Assembly: GCA_964469155.1 (NCBI GenBank)
Contig: CAYXXU010000009.1
Coordinates: 4,255 to 68,254, forward strand
Source: CAIWKO01 sp964469155
Lineage (GTDB): Bacteria > Bacteroidota > Bacteroidia > Bacteroidales > CAIWKO01
Length of the DNA: 64,000 nucleotides
Direction of reading: 5' to 3'
In this document: piece by piece, positions 44,926 to 52,715 of the stretch
Position numbering within the stretch: the first letter of the stretch is position 1
Layout: every line of letters starts with the position of its first letter
The notes under the pieces: generated by a model
Told to the model about the DNA's origin: nothing
What the model saw: the letters and a program-made list of their open reading frames with translations, nothing else
The model's database searches: none
Position numbers and translations under genes: made by a program

Positions 44926-46794
44926 ATGAAAATTTTAGGAATATCGGCTTATTATCATGATTCGGCGGCAGCAATAATCAGCGATGGCAAGATATTGGCG
45001 GCAGCCCAGGAAGAAAGGTTTACGCGCATCAAACAAGATGAATCATTCCCTACTCAAGCGATTAAATACTGTCTTGAGGTTTCGGGATTCTCATTATCCC
45101 AACTGGATGCTATAGTGTTTTACGACAAACCCCTGCTGAAATTCGAAAGACTGTTGGAAACGTTTTATACCAACGCTCCCAAAGGATTAAAAACGTTTAT
45201 CACTTCTATGCCGGTTTGGATAAAAGAAAAGATCTTTCTGAAGAAATTGCTGCTTGACGAACTGTATAAGATTGAAAAATGCAAAAGATCGAAATTGAAA
45301 CTGCTTTTCACCGAACATCATTTGTCACATGCGGCCTCAGCTTTTTATCCTTCGGGTATGCAAGAGGCAGCCATTGTAACTTTGGATGGGGTGGGCGAAT
45401 GGGCCACAGCTTCTATTTGCCATGGAAAAGGGAATTCGATAGAAATATTAAAAGAACTGCGTTTTCCTCATTCCCTGGGGTTGTTGTATTCAGCTTTTAC
45501 CTACTTTCTGGGATTTAAAGTAAATTCGGGGGAGTACAAACTGATGGGGCTGGCCCCATACGGAAATGCAAGGTCTGAGAACACCCTGAAATATATTAAG
45601 ATTATACGCGAAAAGCTGGTTGGTATAAAAGAAGACGGCTCCATAGTATTGGATCTGAGCTATTTTAATTATGAGACTGGGCTTCGCATGATACACGAAA
45701 AAAAGTGGGAAGCGCTATTTGGGTTCAAAACAAGATCGCCGGAATCGGAGACCCTTCAGGAGCATTGCGACCTAGCTTATGCCATTCAGCATATCACCAA
45801 TGAGATCGTTCTTAAAATCGCCCAAACCGCCCAACGCCTTACGGGATCTGAAAATCTATGTCTTGCTGGAGGCGTTGCGCTAAATTGTGTGGCAAACGGT
45901 CATCTGTTACGATCAGAATTGTTTAAGAACATCTTTATCCAGCCGGCAGCAGGCGATGCAGGTGGAGCATTGGGTGCTACTTTGGCTGCATATTATATTT
46001 ATTTTGGCAGGGAAAGAATTACCCATACAGAAAAGGTTGTTGACAGTATGCAAGGTGCATACCTCGGACCGGAGTATTCGGATACGACCATAGAGGCCAT
46101 GGCGAGAAAACATGATGCCGTATTTGTAAAACAGCAACACTTTGATGAGGTTGCCGAAATAACGGCTCGTTTACTCAACGACGGAAATGTCGTTGGATGG
46201 TTTCAGGGCAGGATGGAATTTGGCCCCCGGGCATTGGGCAACCGAAGCATTCTGGGCGATGCCAGAAACCCCGAAATGCAGAAAAAGCTGAACCTTAAGA
46301 TTAAATATAGGGAGGGTTTTCGCCCTTTTGCCCCCTCAGTCCTTGCTGAAGAGGTGAGCGATTATTTCGAAATAAAAGATTCATCGCCTTATATGCTTTT
46401 GGTTGCAGACGTGGTTTCAGAACGAAGAAAATCCTTACCGGATAATTATTCCCAAATGCCCCTGATGCAAAAACTATACATTCAGCGTTCCGATATTCCG
46501 GCAATAACTCATGTGGATTTTTCGGCAAGGGTGCAGACGGTTCAAAAGGAAACCAATGAAAGATACTGGACCCTGATCAATAAATTTAAGGCGTTGACCG
46601 GTTACGGAGTTATCGTAAATACCAGTTTCAATGTAAGAGGCGAACCTATAGTCTGTTCTCCCGAAGATGCTTATATTTGCTTCATGAATACTGAAATGGA
46701 TTACCTGGTGATGGGAAACTATATCTTTGACAAAAAATTGCAATTGAAAAAAGAGAACAACGAACAATTTGTTTCACAAATAAAACCGGATTAA
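44926..46794 (+). CDS. Carbamoyltransferase, NodU/CmcH family
   Basis: The 622-residue protein matches the two-domain carbamoyltransferase plan. The N-terminal Kae1/HSP70-like domain starts GISAYYHDSAAA and has EEERF-type (AQEERFTRIKQD) and EHHLSHAASAFYPSG motifs with metal-binding histidines; VTLDGVGEWAT and GEYKLMGLAPYG follow. The C-terminal domain has FGPRALGNRSILGDAR and NTSFNVRGEPIVC. It makes carbamoyl-adenylate from carbamoyl phosphate and ATP and transfers the carbamoyl group to a hydroxyl, usually of a sugar. Two very small membrane-protein genes follow, as in many carbamoyltransferase loci. This region is visibly less AT-rich than the radical SAM genes, which may reflect a separate origin. 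Confidence 0.93.
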   Translation: MKILGISAYYHDSAAAIISDGKILAAAQEERFTRIKQDESFPTQAIKYCLEVSGFSLSQLDAIVFYDKPLLKFERLLETFYTNAPKGLKTFITSMPVWIKEKIFLKKLLLDELYKIEKCKRSKLKLLFTEHHLSHAASAFYPSGMQEAAIVTLDGVGEWATASICHGKGNSIEILKELRFPHSLGLLYSAFTYFLGFKVNSGEYKLMGLAPYGNARSENTLKYIKIIREKLVGIKEDGSIVLDLSYFNYETGLRMIHEKKWEALFGFKTRSPESETLQEHCDLAYAIQHITNEIVLKIAQTAQRLTGSENLCLAGGVALNCVANGHLLRSELFKNIFIQPAAGDAGGALGATLAAYYIYFGRERITHTEKVVDSMQGAYLGPEYSDTTIEAMARKHDAVFVKQQHFDEVAEITARLLNDGNVVGWFQGRMEFGPRALGNRSILGDARNPEMQKKLNLKIKYREGFRPFAPSVLAEEVSDYFEIKDSSPYMLLVADVVSERRKSLPDNYSQMPLMQKLYIQRSDIPAITHVDFSARVQTVQKETNERYWTLINKFKALTGYGVIVNTSFNVRGEPIVCSPEDAYICFMNTEMDYLVMGNYIFDKKLQLKKENNEQFVSQIKPD

Positions 46795-46800
46795 AATATT

Positions 46801-46950
46801 ATGGGCGCTTTAAAAGACTTATGGGATTTTCTGAAAGTACGCAAGAAATGGTGGCTTGTGCCAATCATCATTGTGTTACTGTTGGTAGGAGTACTAATTG
46901 TTTTTGGGAGCGGATCGGCTGTTGCTCCTTTTGTTTATACCTTATTCTAA
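46801..46950 (+). CDS. DUF5989-type small membrane protein linked to carbamoyltransferase
   Basis: A 49-residue product encoded 6 bases after the carbamoyltransferase. It begins MGALKDLWDFLKVRKKWW, an amphipathic basic segment, followed by one membrane helix (LVPIIIVLLLVGVLIVFG) and the closing GSAVAPFVYTLF. That start and end are the signature of the DUF5989 family, which is encoded beside NodU-type carbamoyltransferases and SxtJ-like proteins in many bacteria. Function unknown; it may tether the transferase to the inner membrane. Its short length makes it easy to miss, but the family match by eye is very good. Confidence 0.85.
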   Translation: MGALKDLWDFLKVRKKWWLVPIIIVLLLVGVLIVFGSGSAVAPFVYTLF

Positions 46951-47102
46951 TTGTGTCTGTATGAAAGCCTCAGCTACTTCGTTGTTCTTGTCTTTCAAAT
47001 CAGTCATTTACAATAGTAAACTCCTGATCTTCAATCCTACGAAGCGCCTCATATTTGAGCCTTTCATTTCAGCCACAGAATAATGTTCTCAACAAAAAAC
47101 CC

Positions 47103-47456
47103 ATGAAAAAGGACAATCCAAAAGATGCAATAATAGCCATTACAGGCGGCCTGTTGATTTTTTATCTGATCTATAAATTAATCGCCTTGCTGATCATAGC
47201 TATGTGTTTATTAGCCATTGGTTTGTTTTCGACTTTTCTTTCTGCAAAAATTTCATGGTTGTGGATGGGATTGGCAAAAATGTTGGGTTATATAAATTCA
47301 CGAATATTGCTGGGTCTTATCTTTTTCCTGATACTGACACCTTTGGCTGCCCTCAGAAGATTGTTCAGACCCAAAGAAAAAAGAACTGAAAAAAGTAGTT
47401 CTTTTTTTTACAGAAACCACGAATATGTCTCAAGCGATTTCGAAAAACCTTTTTAA
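47103..47456 (+). CDS. SxtJ-like small membrane protein
   Basis: About 117 residues from the ATG at 47103 (MKKDNPKDAI). Two or three hydrophobic helices are visible (IAITGGLLIFYLIYKLIALL, then LLAIGLFSTFL and ILLGLIFFLILTPLAALRRL), ending in a basic, serine-rich tail. The LTPLAALRRLF segment and position after a carbamoyltransferase and a DUF5989 gene fit the SxtJ family, named from saxitoxin gene clusters, where carbamoylation also occurs. No catalytic residues are evident. The 152 bases between it and the DUF5989 gene contain no gene I can support. The three genes probably work as one carbamoylation module. Confidence 0.75.
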   Translation: MKKDNPKDAIIAITGGLLIFYLIYKLIALLIIAMCLLAIGLFSTFLSAKISWLWMGLAKMLGYINSRILLGLIFFLILTPLAALRRLFRPKEKRTEKSSSFFYRNHEYVSSDFEKPF

Positions 47457-47479
47457 AAAACCTGTTTACACAATCTGTT

Positions 47480-47779
47480 TTATAGTCTCTTTTCTAACAC
47501 CTCCTCAACACATGCAGTCCGCACAATTACATTGCTGTCACGCATCATTGTTAAGGTGTCACTCATCATTGTCAGACCGTCACGCATCATTGTTAAGCTG
47601 GCACGCATCAATGTTAAGGTGGCACGCATCATTGTCAGACCGTCACGCATCATTGTTAAGGTGACACGCATCATTGTCAGACCGTCAAGCATCAATGATA
47701 AGGTGGCACGCATCGTTACTGAAAATTTCTTTAGCATTTCATAAGGGTCTATTCCCATTTCAGAGAACTCCCGCGGCAT
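47480..47779 (-). CDS. Possible small heptad-repeat protein over the 21-bp tandem repeat
   Basis: On the minus strand a frame of 99 residues begins MPREFSEMGIDPYEMLKKF and then runs through eight or nine seven-residue repeats of the kind MRDGLTM / MRATLTM, ending VEEVLEKRL. The repeats would form a methionine- and leucine-rich amphipathic helix or coiled coil. An AAAGGAG sequence lies about 40 bases upstream, too far for a normal ribosome site. Because 21 is a multiple of three, two plus-strand frames are also open across the repeat, so openness is weak evidence. I list it with low confidence; the non-repetitive N-terminus is the main reason to keep it. Confidence 0.25.
   Translation of the reverse strand: MPREFSEMGIDPYEMLKKFSVTMRATLSLMLDGLTMMRVTLTMMRDGLTMMRATLTLMRASLTMMRDGLTMMSDTLTMMRDSNVIVRTACVEEVLEKRL
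47536..47724. repeat. 21-bp tandem repeat, about nine units
   Basis: Units of 21 bases close to CGTCACGCATCATTGTTAAG plus one base repeat eight times from 47536 to 47703, followed by a decayed ninth unit. Odd and even units differ in a regular way (ending GTTAAGG or GTCAGAC), so the array grew partly by 42-base duplication. It lies in the non-coding gap between the SxtJ-like gene and the GT32 gene, unless the minus-strand frame is real. Adjacent units have no spacers, so it is a minisatellite and not a CRISPR. Confidence 0.9.
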
Positions 47780-47824
47780 TTCAATAAATTAACTAATTTC
47801 GTAACTCCTTTAATTTAGTACCAT

Positions 47825-48682
47825 TTGGAAAGTCAAAATAAAATAATACACGGCTTGTGGATAGGAAAAACCCTTTCCCCCATAGAACTTCTGTGTATAA
47901 AGTCGTTTTTGTTCCATGGCCACGAATTCCACTTGTGGGCTTACGATGTGATTGAAACATCCTTGCCGGAAGGAGTGATTTTAGAAGATGCGTGTCTCAT
48001 CATTCCAAGTGAAAAGGTATTCTATTATAAGAACAAAAACCAGTTCGGCCATGGAAAAGGAAGCTTTGCCGGGTTTTCCGACATCTTTCGTTACAAATTA
48101 CTCTATGAAAAAGGAGGCTGGTGGGTGGATATGGATGTTTGTTGCCTGAAGCCTTTTGATTTTGCGCAAGAATATGTTTTTCGAAGTCATCATGATTTTC
48201 CCGTGGTAGGCAATATCATGAAATGTCCCAAAGGAAGTGAACTTATGAAGGTATGTTATGAGGAAGCCATGACCCAAGTGAATTCAGAAAACAGGGATTG
48301 GAACAAACCTATTGTGATTCTGAACAACAATATAAAGAATCTTGGATTAGAAAATTTCACGATCACTTTATCCAATGCTGATAGCTGGCTGGTGGTAAGA
48401 AAACTGATCAATTCTGTTCAACCCCTTCCCGACACATGGTATGCCATACATTGGATCAATGAAGAGTGGCGGGCCAATGCGGTCAATAAAAAAGCCTTGA
48501 GCAGTAAAAGCACGATGGGCTTTTTATTAAAAAGCTATGGACTTTACGAAAAACCCGCATTTCTAAAATTATTAGTAAATAATTATAAACTTAGCTGGTT
48601 CGGATTTTTTATCAAAAAGGCACCCCTATATTTCTACCAGTATATTAAGAACTTTGTGATGTTCCATTCAAAAAAATGTTAA
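47825..48682 (+). CDS. GT32-type glycosyltransferase (DXD sugar-binding family)
   Basis: A 285-residue enzyme with the start KIIHGLWIGKTLSPIELLCIKSF and the core FSDIFRYKLLYEKGGWWVDMDVCCLKPFD, in which DMD is the metal- and donor-binding motif. These are the hallmarks of the GT32 / capsular polysaccharide synthesis family. The only available start is TTG at 47825, because a stop codon lies three codons upstream in frame; the protein start agrees with homologues. It is the last gene of the surface locus. A hydrophobic, lysine-rich C-terminus (FGFFIKKAPLYFYQYI) may bind the membrane. The following 237 bases hold only dispersed-repeat sequence. Confidence 0.86.
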   Translation: MESQNKIIHGLWIGKTLSPIELLCIKSFLFHGHEFHLWAYDVIETSLPEGVILEDACLIIPSEKVFYYKNKNQFGHGKGSFAGFSDIFRYKLLYEKGGWWVDMDVCCLKPFDFAQEYVFRSHHDFPVVGNIMKCPKGSELMKVCYEEAMTQVNSENRDWNKPIVILNNNIKNLGLENFTITLSNADSWLVVRKLINSVQPLPDTWYAIHWINEEWRANAVNKKALSSKSTMGFLLKSYGLYEKPAFLKLLVNNYKLSWFGFFIKKAPLYFYQYIKNFVMFHSKKC

Positions 48683-48720
48683 GAAAAAAGCAAGAATAAA
48701 AGACAATATAAAAATACAAA

Positions 48721-48914
48721 ATAGGTTATTTCATGTTTTTTTGCCACTAAGGCACCAAGTCACCAAGAAACACAAAATGGTATTAACAAGAGTGTTTTTT
48801 ATATGTCCACCAGATTGGCGAATTGTGTCTTTGAATCCTTGCATGAGGTCAGGCAGGTTTGTGGCATTTTAAAAACCACCTTGTGTTTATAATTATCAAT
48901 TTTTAAACAGCCTC
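48721..48914. repeat. Dispersed palindromic repeat, copy A
   Basis: Downstream of the GT32 gene lies a segment that starts with TTGCCACTAAGGCACCAAG and ends near TTTGTGGCAT, then TTTTAAACAGCCTC. Within it, 37 bases (48761-48797) recur at 50963-50999 with one mismatch, and further shared blocks lie on both sides, so the two copies flank glyS. The left end (GCCACTAAGGCACCAAG) is roughly complementary to the right end of copy B (CTTTGTGGCA), giving a hairpin-prone, MITE-like element. No open frame. Confidence 0.65.
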
Positions 48915-48919
48915 AAAGA

Positions 48920-50449
48920 CTAGGCCATCTTAAAAGAGAATTTTTCGCGGAAATAAACCGTTAGGTTTTCCACCGCTATTCTATCCTGCACCATAGTATC
49001 CCTGAAACGAACCGTAACCGTATTTTCTGTTAGTGTTTCGTTGTCGATGGTGATACAATAAGGCGTTCCGATGGCATCCTGACGACGGTATCTTCTTCCA
49101 ATGGCGTCCTTTTCGTCATACTGACACATATAGTCGTATTTCAACAAATCAAAAACCTGACGGGCCTTCTCAGGGAAGCCATCCTTTTTAACCAGAGGAA
49201 GCACAGCTATTTTCAAAGGAGCCAGAATGGGTGGAATATTTAATAATTCCCTTACGGAACCGTCTTCCAGCTTTTCTTCTTTATAGGAGTTGCTAAGTAT
49301 AGCAAGGAACATGCGGTCCAGTCCTATAGAGGTTTCAACCACAAAAGGAACATAACTTTCGTTGGTTTCCGGATCAAAATACTGAAGTTTTTTACCGGAG
49401 AATTTCTGGTGAGCATTCAAATCGAAATCGGTACGGGAATGTATGCCCTCGAGTTCTTTGAAACCAATAGGAAATTCAAACTCAATATCGCTGGCAGCAT
49501 TGGCATAATGAGCCAGTTTTTCATGTTTGTGAAAGCGGTATTTGGAAGGAGAAATGCCCAGGGATAAATGCCATTTCATGCGAAGGTCTTTCCAGTATTC
49601 GTACCATTTCAATTCTTCGCCCGGGCGGACAAAGAATTGCATTTCCATTTGCTCGAATTCGCGCATACGGAAAATGAACTGACGGGCCACGATCTCATTA
49701 CGAAAAGCCTTACCGGTTTGGGCAATGCCGAAAGGAACCTTCATACGGCCCGATTTCATTACGTTCAGGAAGTTCACAAAGATACCCTGGGCTGTTTCCG
49801 GTCGCAGGTATAAGGTATTAGAATCATCTGTCACCGAACCCATCTGGGTAGAAAACATCAGATTGAATTGACGCACCTCGGTCCAGTTCTTGGAACCCGA
49901 AACGGGACAAACGATGCCCAGTTCTTCGATCAATGATTTAACCCCTGACAGATCACCCTGTTCCAACATGGAATAGAAACGTGATGTGATATCGTTGATC
50001 TTATTCTGATATTCCGTCACACGGGGATTGGTCTCGCGATAAAGTTTTTCATCGAAGGTTTCTCCGAATCTTTGTGCGGCCTTAATAACTTCTTTTTCTA
50101 TCTTGTCTTCAATTTTGGCAATATAGTCTTCCACCAAAACATCTGCTCGATAGCGTTTTTTGGAATCCTTGTTATCAATCATGGGATCATTAAAAGCATC
50201 CACATGTCCGGAAGCTTTCCAGATGGTGGGGTGCATAAAAATAGCGGAATCAATTCCCACAATGTTTTCATTATACTGAACCATCCATTTCCACCAATAA
50301 GTGCGAATGTTGTTTTTCAGCTCCACACCATACTGACCGTAATCATAAACAGCACTCAGGCCGTCGTAGATCTCACTCGAAGGAAATACAAACCCGTACT
50401 CCTTGGCATGTGAGATGATCTTCCTAAATAATTCTTCGTTATTTGCCAT
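48920..50449 (-). CDS. glyS: Glycyl-tRNA synthetase, dimeric single-chain type
   Basis: A class II synthetase of 509 residues that charges tRNA-Gly. The class II core is seen in LYLRPETAQGIFVNF and VPFGIAQTGKAFRNEI (motif 2 region), MREFEQMEMQFFV, and ETSIGLDRMFLAIL (motif 3). The C-terminal anticodon-binding domain starts near PPILAPLKIAVLPL. This is the eukaryote/archaeal-like alpha-2 form found in Bacteroidota and some other bacteria, not the alpha-2-beta-2 form. The frame extends to an ATG at 50467, but the ATG at 50449 (MANNEELF) matches the family, and a minus-strand TACTTTTG lies between the two (50454-50461). It is a housekeeping gene and marks the right border of the surface locus. 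Confidence 0.95.
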   Translation of the reverse strand: MANNEELFRKIISHAKEYGFVFPSSEIYDGLSAVYDYGQYGVELKNNIRTYWWKWMVQYNENIVGIDSAIFMHPTIWKASGHVDAFNDPMIDNKDSKKRYRADVLVEDYIAKIEDKIEKEVIKAAQRFGETFDEKLYRETNPRVTEYQNKINDITSRFYSMLEQGDLSGVKSLIEELGIVCPVSGSKNWTEVRQFNLMFSTQMGSVTDDSNTLYLRPETAQGIFVNFLNVMKSGRMKVPFGIAQTGKAFRNEIVARQFIFRMREFEQMEMQFFVRPGEELKWYEYWKDLRMKWHLSLGISPSKYRFHKHEKLAHYANAASDIEFEFPIGFKELEGIHSRTDFDLNAHQKFSGKKLQYFDPETNESYVPFVVETSIGLDRMFLAILSNSYKEEKLEDGSVRELLNIPPILAPLKIAVLPLVKKDGFPEKARQVFDLLKYDYMCQYDEKDAIGRRYRRQDAIGTPYCITIDNETLTENTVTVRFRDTMVQDRIAVENLTVYFREKFSFKMA

Positions 50450-50590
50450 GTTGCAAAAGTAACACAAATTTCAATTTTATGCTACGTTGGTTTCTGATTG
50501 AATTCCAAATTAGGCGAATCAATTCTATAATTATGATATCGTCTCATAATAGAATCAAGAATCCGGACTTAGAGACTATTTAAATTTACA

Positions 50591-51075
50591 AAATAGGTTT
50601 ATTACTTGTTTTTTTTGCCACTAAGTCCTCACTGCTTTAAAAACCGAACCTCAAAACAGATAACCTGAATTGGCAGCCATTTTTATTTCCCTTTGATCTC
50701 GCTGAATTACGAAGATAAATTAACCACAAAGCGCACAAAGGTTTTTCACAAAGGACACAATGATTTCTATGTGAACATTGTGTTCTTTTCCTTGTGAGCA
50801 TTGTGGTTTCCTTTTTTTGTTTCCTGCTGATTTACGCAGATTATTTATCTTGCTTTTTTTCATCAGCGATTATCTGCGGAATCTGCGGGAACTCCTTAAA
50901 AAACATACTTGAATTAAAGTAACTTCCAGTTTGTTATAATAGGCACCATCCGCCGCAGCGGACACCAAGAAACACAAAATGCTATTAACAAGAGTGTTTC
51001 CTTTGTGAAACTTTAAGTCTTTGTGGCATATTAAAAAGCATTTTGTATTTATTGTTATCGGTTTTAAACAGACTC
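50591..51075. repeat. Mosaic of dispersed repeats, copy B, in the 635-base gap before yoeB
   Basis: The gap between glyS and yoeB contains no gene. Its outer parts match copy A at 48721 (AAATAGGTTTATTACTTG with TTTTTTTGCCACTAAG on the left; CACCAAGAAACACAAAATG, then TTTGTGGCATATTAAAAA and TTTTAAACAGACTC on the right). About 320 bases inserted between them contain an imperfect long hairpin (50722-50762 with 50776-50809, arms AACCACAAAG and TTGTGGTTT) and a GCTGATTTACGCAGATTA / TCTGCGGAATCTGCGGGA element of the type scattered in many Bacteroidota genomes. A small palindrome TCCGCCGCAGCGGA marks the junction. It looks like one repeat nested in another. Confidence 0.6.
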
Positions 51076-51102
51076 TTATTTCTTTACAGATGACAATCGG
51101 GT

Positions 51103-51360
51103 TTAATCGTAATGAAACCTGTATTTGGCAATAAGTATAGCATCGTCAGTAGCCTGATAAATCAAACGGTGTTCTCCATCAATTCTGCGCGACCAAAACC
51201 CGCTGTACTTATATTTTAATGGTTCCGGTTTCCCCTTACCTGAAAAAGGATTACGTGCAATATCTTTCAACAAATCGTTAATCTTGGTGAGAATTTTTTT
51301 GTCGGTTTTTTGCCAATACAAATAGTCTTCCCAGGATTCGTCAACGAATATGTACTTCAT
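51103..51360 (-). CDS. yoeB: YoeB family mRNA interferase toxin
   Basis: An 85-residue ribosome-dependent mRNA endonuclease. The catalytic residues known for E. coli YoeB fall at the same numbers here: Glu46 (KPEPLK), Arg65 (GEHRLIY) and His83 in the RFHYD ending. The length and the VDESWEDYLYWQ start are standard. The toxin would cut translated mRNA in the ribosomal A site when freed from its antitoxin. Its start codon overlaps the antitoxin stop by 4 bases, the usual order antitoxin then toxin. The active site is complete, so the toxin is expected to be functional. Confidence 0.95.
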   Translation of the reverse strand: MKYIFVDESWEDYLYWQKTDKKILTKINDLLKDIARNPFSGKGKPEPLKYKYSGFWSRRIDGEHRLIYQATDDAILIAKYRFHYD

Positions 51361-51611
51361 TTTACTACAAGGTCTTTTGGAAATGATGATCCCTTTTTCA
51401 GTTTTTCAATAGCAGAATCTAATCTGTCCTCATTCTTTTTGGAGGACAACTCATGATGAGTGGCCTTCAATGAATTATATTCGTCCAAGGATATGACCAC
51501 AACGCCGTTATCCTTACCCCTGTTGATTATCAGTGTTTCAAAATTATCGGTCACACGATCAAGATATCTTTTAATATCTTTTCGAAAATCGGAAATGGTG
51601 GTTGTAAACAT
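51357..51611 (-). CDS. yefM: YefM/Phd family antitoxin
   Basis: An 84-residue antitoxin. The N-terminal Phd/YefM DNA-binding fold is seen in TTTISDFRKDIKRYLDRV and VVVISLDEYNSLKAT; the C-terminal part (DRLDSAIEKLKKGSSF) is the flexible toxin-binding segment. It neutralises YoeB and represses its own operon with it. The gene lies 12 bases from a set of TGTACA sites, the known core of YefM operators, which supports autoregulation. The GKDNGVVVIS stretch has Asp-Asn where many homologues have Glu-Pro or similar, a minor change. Confidence 0.93.
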   Translation of the reverse strand: MFTTTISDFRKDIKRYLDRVTDNFETLIINRGKDNGVVVISLDEYNSLKATHHELSSKKNEDRLDSAIEKLKKGSSFPKDLVVK

Positions 51612-51623
51612 GATCTTTCTTTT

Positions 51624-51653
51624 TGTACATTATTTTGTACAAAATTAAGTACA
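51624..51653 (-). promoter_or_regulatory. YefM-YoeB operator, three TGTACA-type sites at 12-base steps
   Basis: TGTACA occurs at 51624-51629 and 51636-51641, and AGTACA, one base different, at 51648-51653. The hexamer TGTACA is the core of the E. coli yefM-yoeB operator, where two palindromes are also spaced 12 bases apart. The sites lie directly upstream of the yefM start, overlapping the probable promoter. Confidence 0.75.
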
Positions 51654-51710
51654 AATTTTGAACTTTTAGTATTTTTTCAAAAGTATTATTTAACAGATCA
51701 GAAATTCTAC

Positions 51711-52706
51711 TCATTCATTACAATTCCTGCAAATCTCAATATCCTTTCTTTGGGTAAAAACTTTTGTCCGAAAATCATTGTACGCCTGACTTTCCCAAAT
51801 GTCATTCAGGCTTTGGTTATGGATATTCCCGAAAGCATGGTCTGCGTTTTTATCAAAACAGCAGGGAACCACATCTCCGTTCCAGGTGATCACGCATGAA
51901 TTCCACATGCGGAAACAGAAATTGTAAAGTTCTTTTTTGATGCTTACATTTCCGTCGGTTGATACTTTGTACCTCGACTGCTCATCAGGCAACCATTCGG
52001 CAGCCTGCTCAAAATGTATCAGCTGCATGGATTTGATAGCAACCTTATCCACCCCCAGGGTTTTCTTAAAAGCCTTAATTTGTTTTAGCTGGACTTGGTT
52101 CTTTTTATGCAGTAGGAATTGTAGTTCAATGAAAGGATGATTCCTTCTCATCTGTTTTTTTGCCGCCACCAGTGCTTTGATCCCCTCTATCACTTTATCG
52201 AAATCACCGCCTTTTCGGTATTGCTGATAGGTTTCTGCATCGGTACCATCCAGCGAAACTATGATTTTATCCAATCCGGAATCGATAACAGCATTGATAT
52301 TGTCAGCAGACAAATAATGCGCATTCGTCGAAATGGCCACATAAAATTTTGCCTGTTTTGCTTGGCCAATAAAGCTCCCCAGATCTTTATTCAGAAAGGG
52401 TTCGCCCTGAAAATACAAATTCAGATAGAAGGCAAAAGGTGAGGCTTGTTGAAGTATCTTTTCAAAAGTTTCACTGTCAAGCATGCCCTTGGGACGGGTA
52501 AACCCTTTATCCGTAGTGAAGCATTGGGGGCATTTTAAATTGCATTGAGTGGTGGGTTCAACCGATATGAAACCCGGCAGTCCTTTATGGATTATCTTTT
52601 TAGTGACTTTTGTCCTGTGAAAACTCCATTTGATTAACAGATAATTTATTATTCTCGCAATAGAAAGTACCCGCAACAATCTAAGAAGATCACAGATGAA
52701 AGCCAT
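51711..52706 (-). CDS. Radical SAM/SPASM protein outside the main locus
   Basis: A 331-residue enzyme of conventional order: core cysteines C55, C59 and C62 in CNLKCPQC, FQGEPFLNKDL in place of GGEP, STNAHYL, and SLDGTDAETY. The C-terminal SPASM part starts at CFRMWNSCVITWNGDVVPCCFDK and ends CRNCNE, the same SPASM sequence logic that appears at the N-terminus of the nine locus enzymes, which helps identify their module. Family members of this shape are widespread in Bacteroidota with unknown substrates. It is the last gene of a likely operon with the AI-2E family permease (9-base gap). The N-terminal 30 residues are hydrophobic and basic. Confidence 0.87.
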   Translation of the reverse strand: MAFICDLLRLLRVLSIARIINYLLIKWSFHRTKVTKKIIHKGLPGFISVEPTTQCNLKCPQCFTTDKGFTRPKGMLDSETFEKILQQASPFAFYLNLYFQGEPFLNKDLGSFIGQAKQAKFYVAISTNAHYLSADNINAVIDSGLDKIIVSLDGTDAETYQQYRKGGDFDKVIEGIKALVAAKKQMRRNHPFIELQFLLHKKNQVQLKQIKAFKKTLGVDKVAIKSMQLIHFEQAAEWLPDEQSRYKVSTDGNVSIKKELYNFCFRMWNSCVITWNGDVVPCCFDKNADHAFGNIHNQSLNDIWESQAYNDFRTKVFTQRKDIEICRNCNE

Positions 52707-52715
52707 TTTTCCCTG

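Noticed and set aside
46898..47083. 61-residue frame between the DUF5989 and SxtJ-like genes
   Set aside because: It overlaps the end of the DUF5989 gene in another frame and has no family features.
47536..47724. CRISPR-like array
   Set aside because: Units are contiguous 21-mers with no unique spacers, and no cas gene is present.
47425..47744. Two plus-strand reading frames across the 21-bp repeat
   Set aside because: They are open only because the repeat length is a multiple of three; they lack a plausible non-repeat start and one overlaps the end of the SxtJ-like gene.
50072..50413. 113-residue plus-strand frame opposite glyS
   Set aside because: It is antisense to a strongly supported synthetase gene and has no family features.
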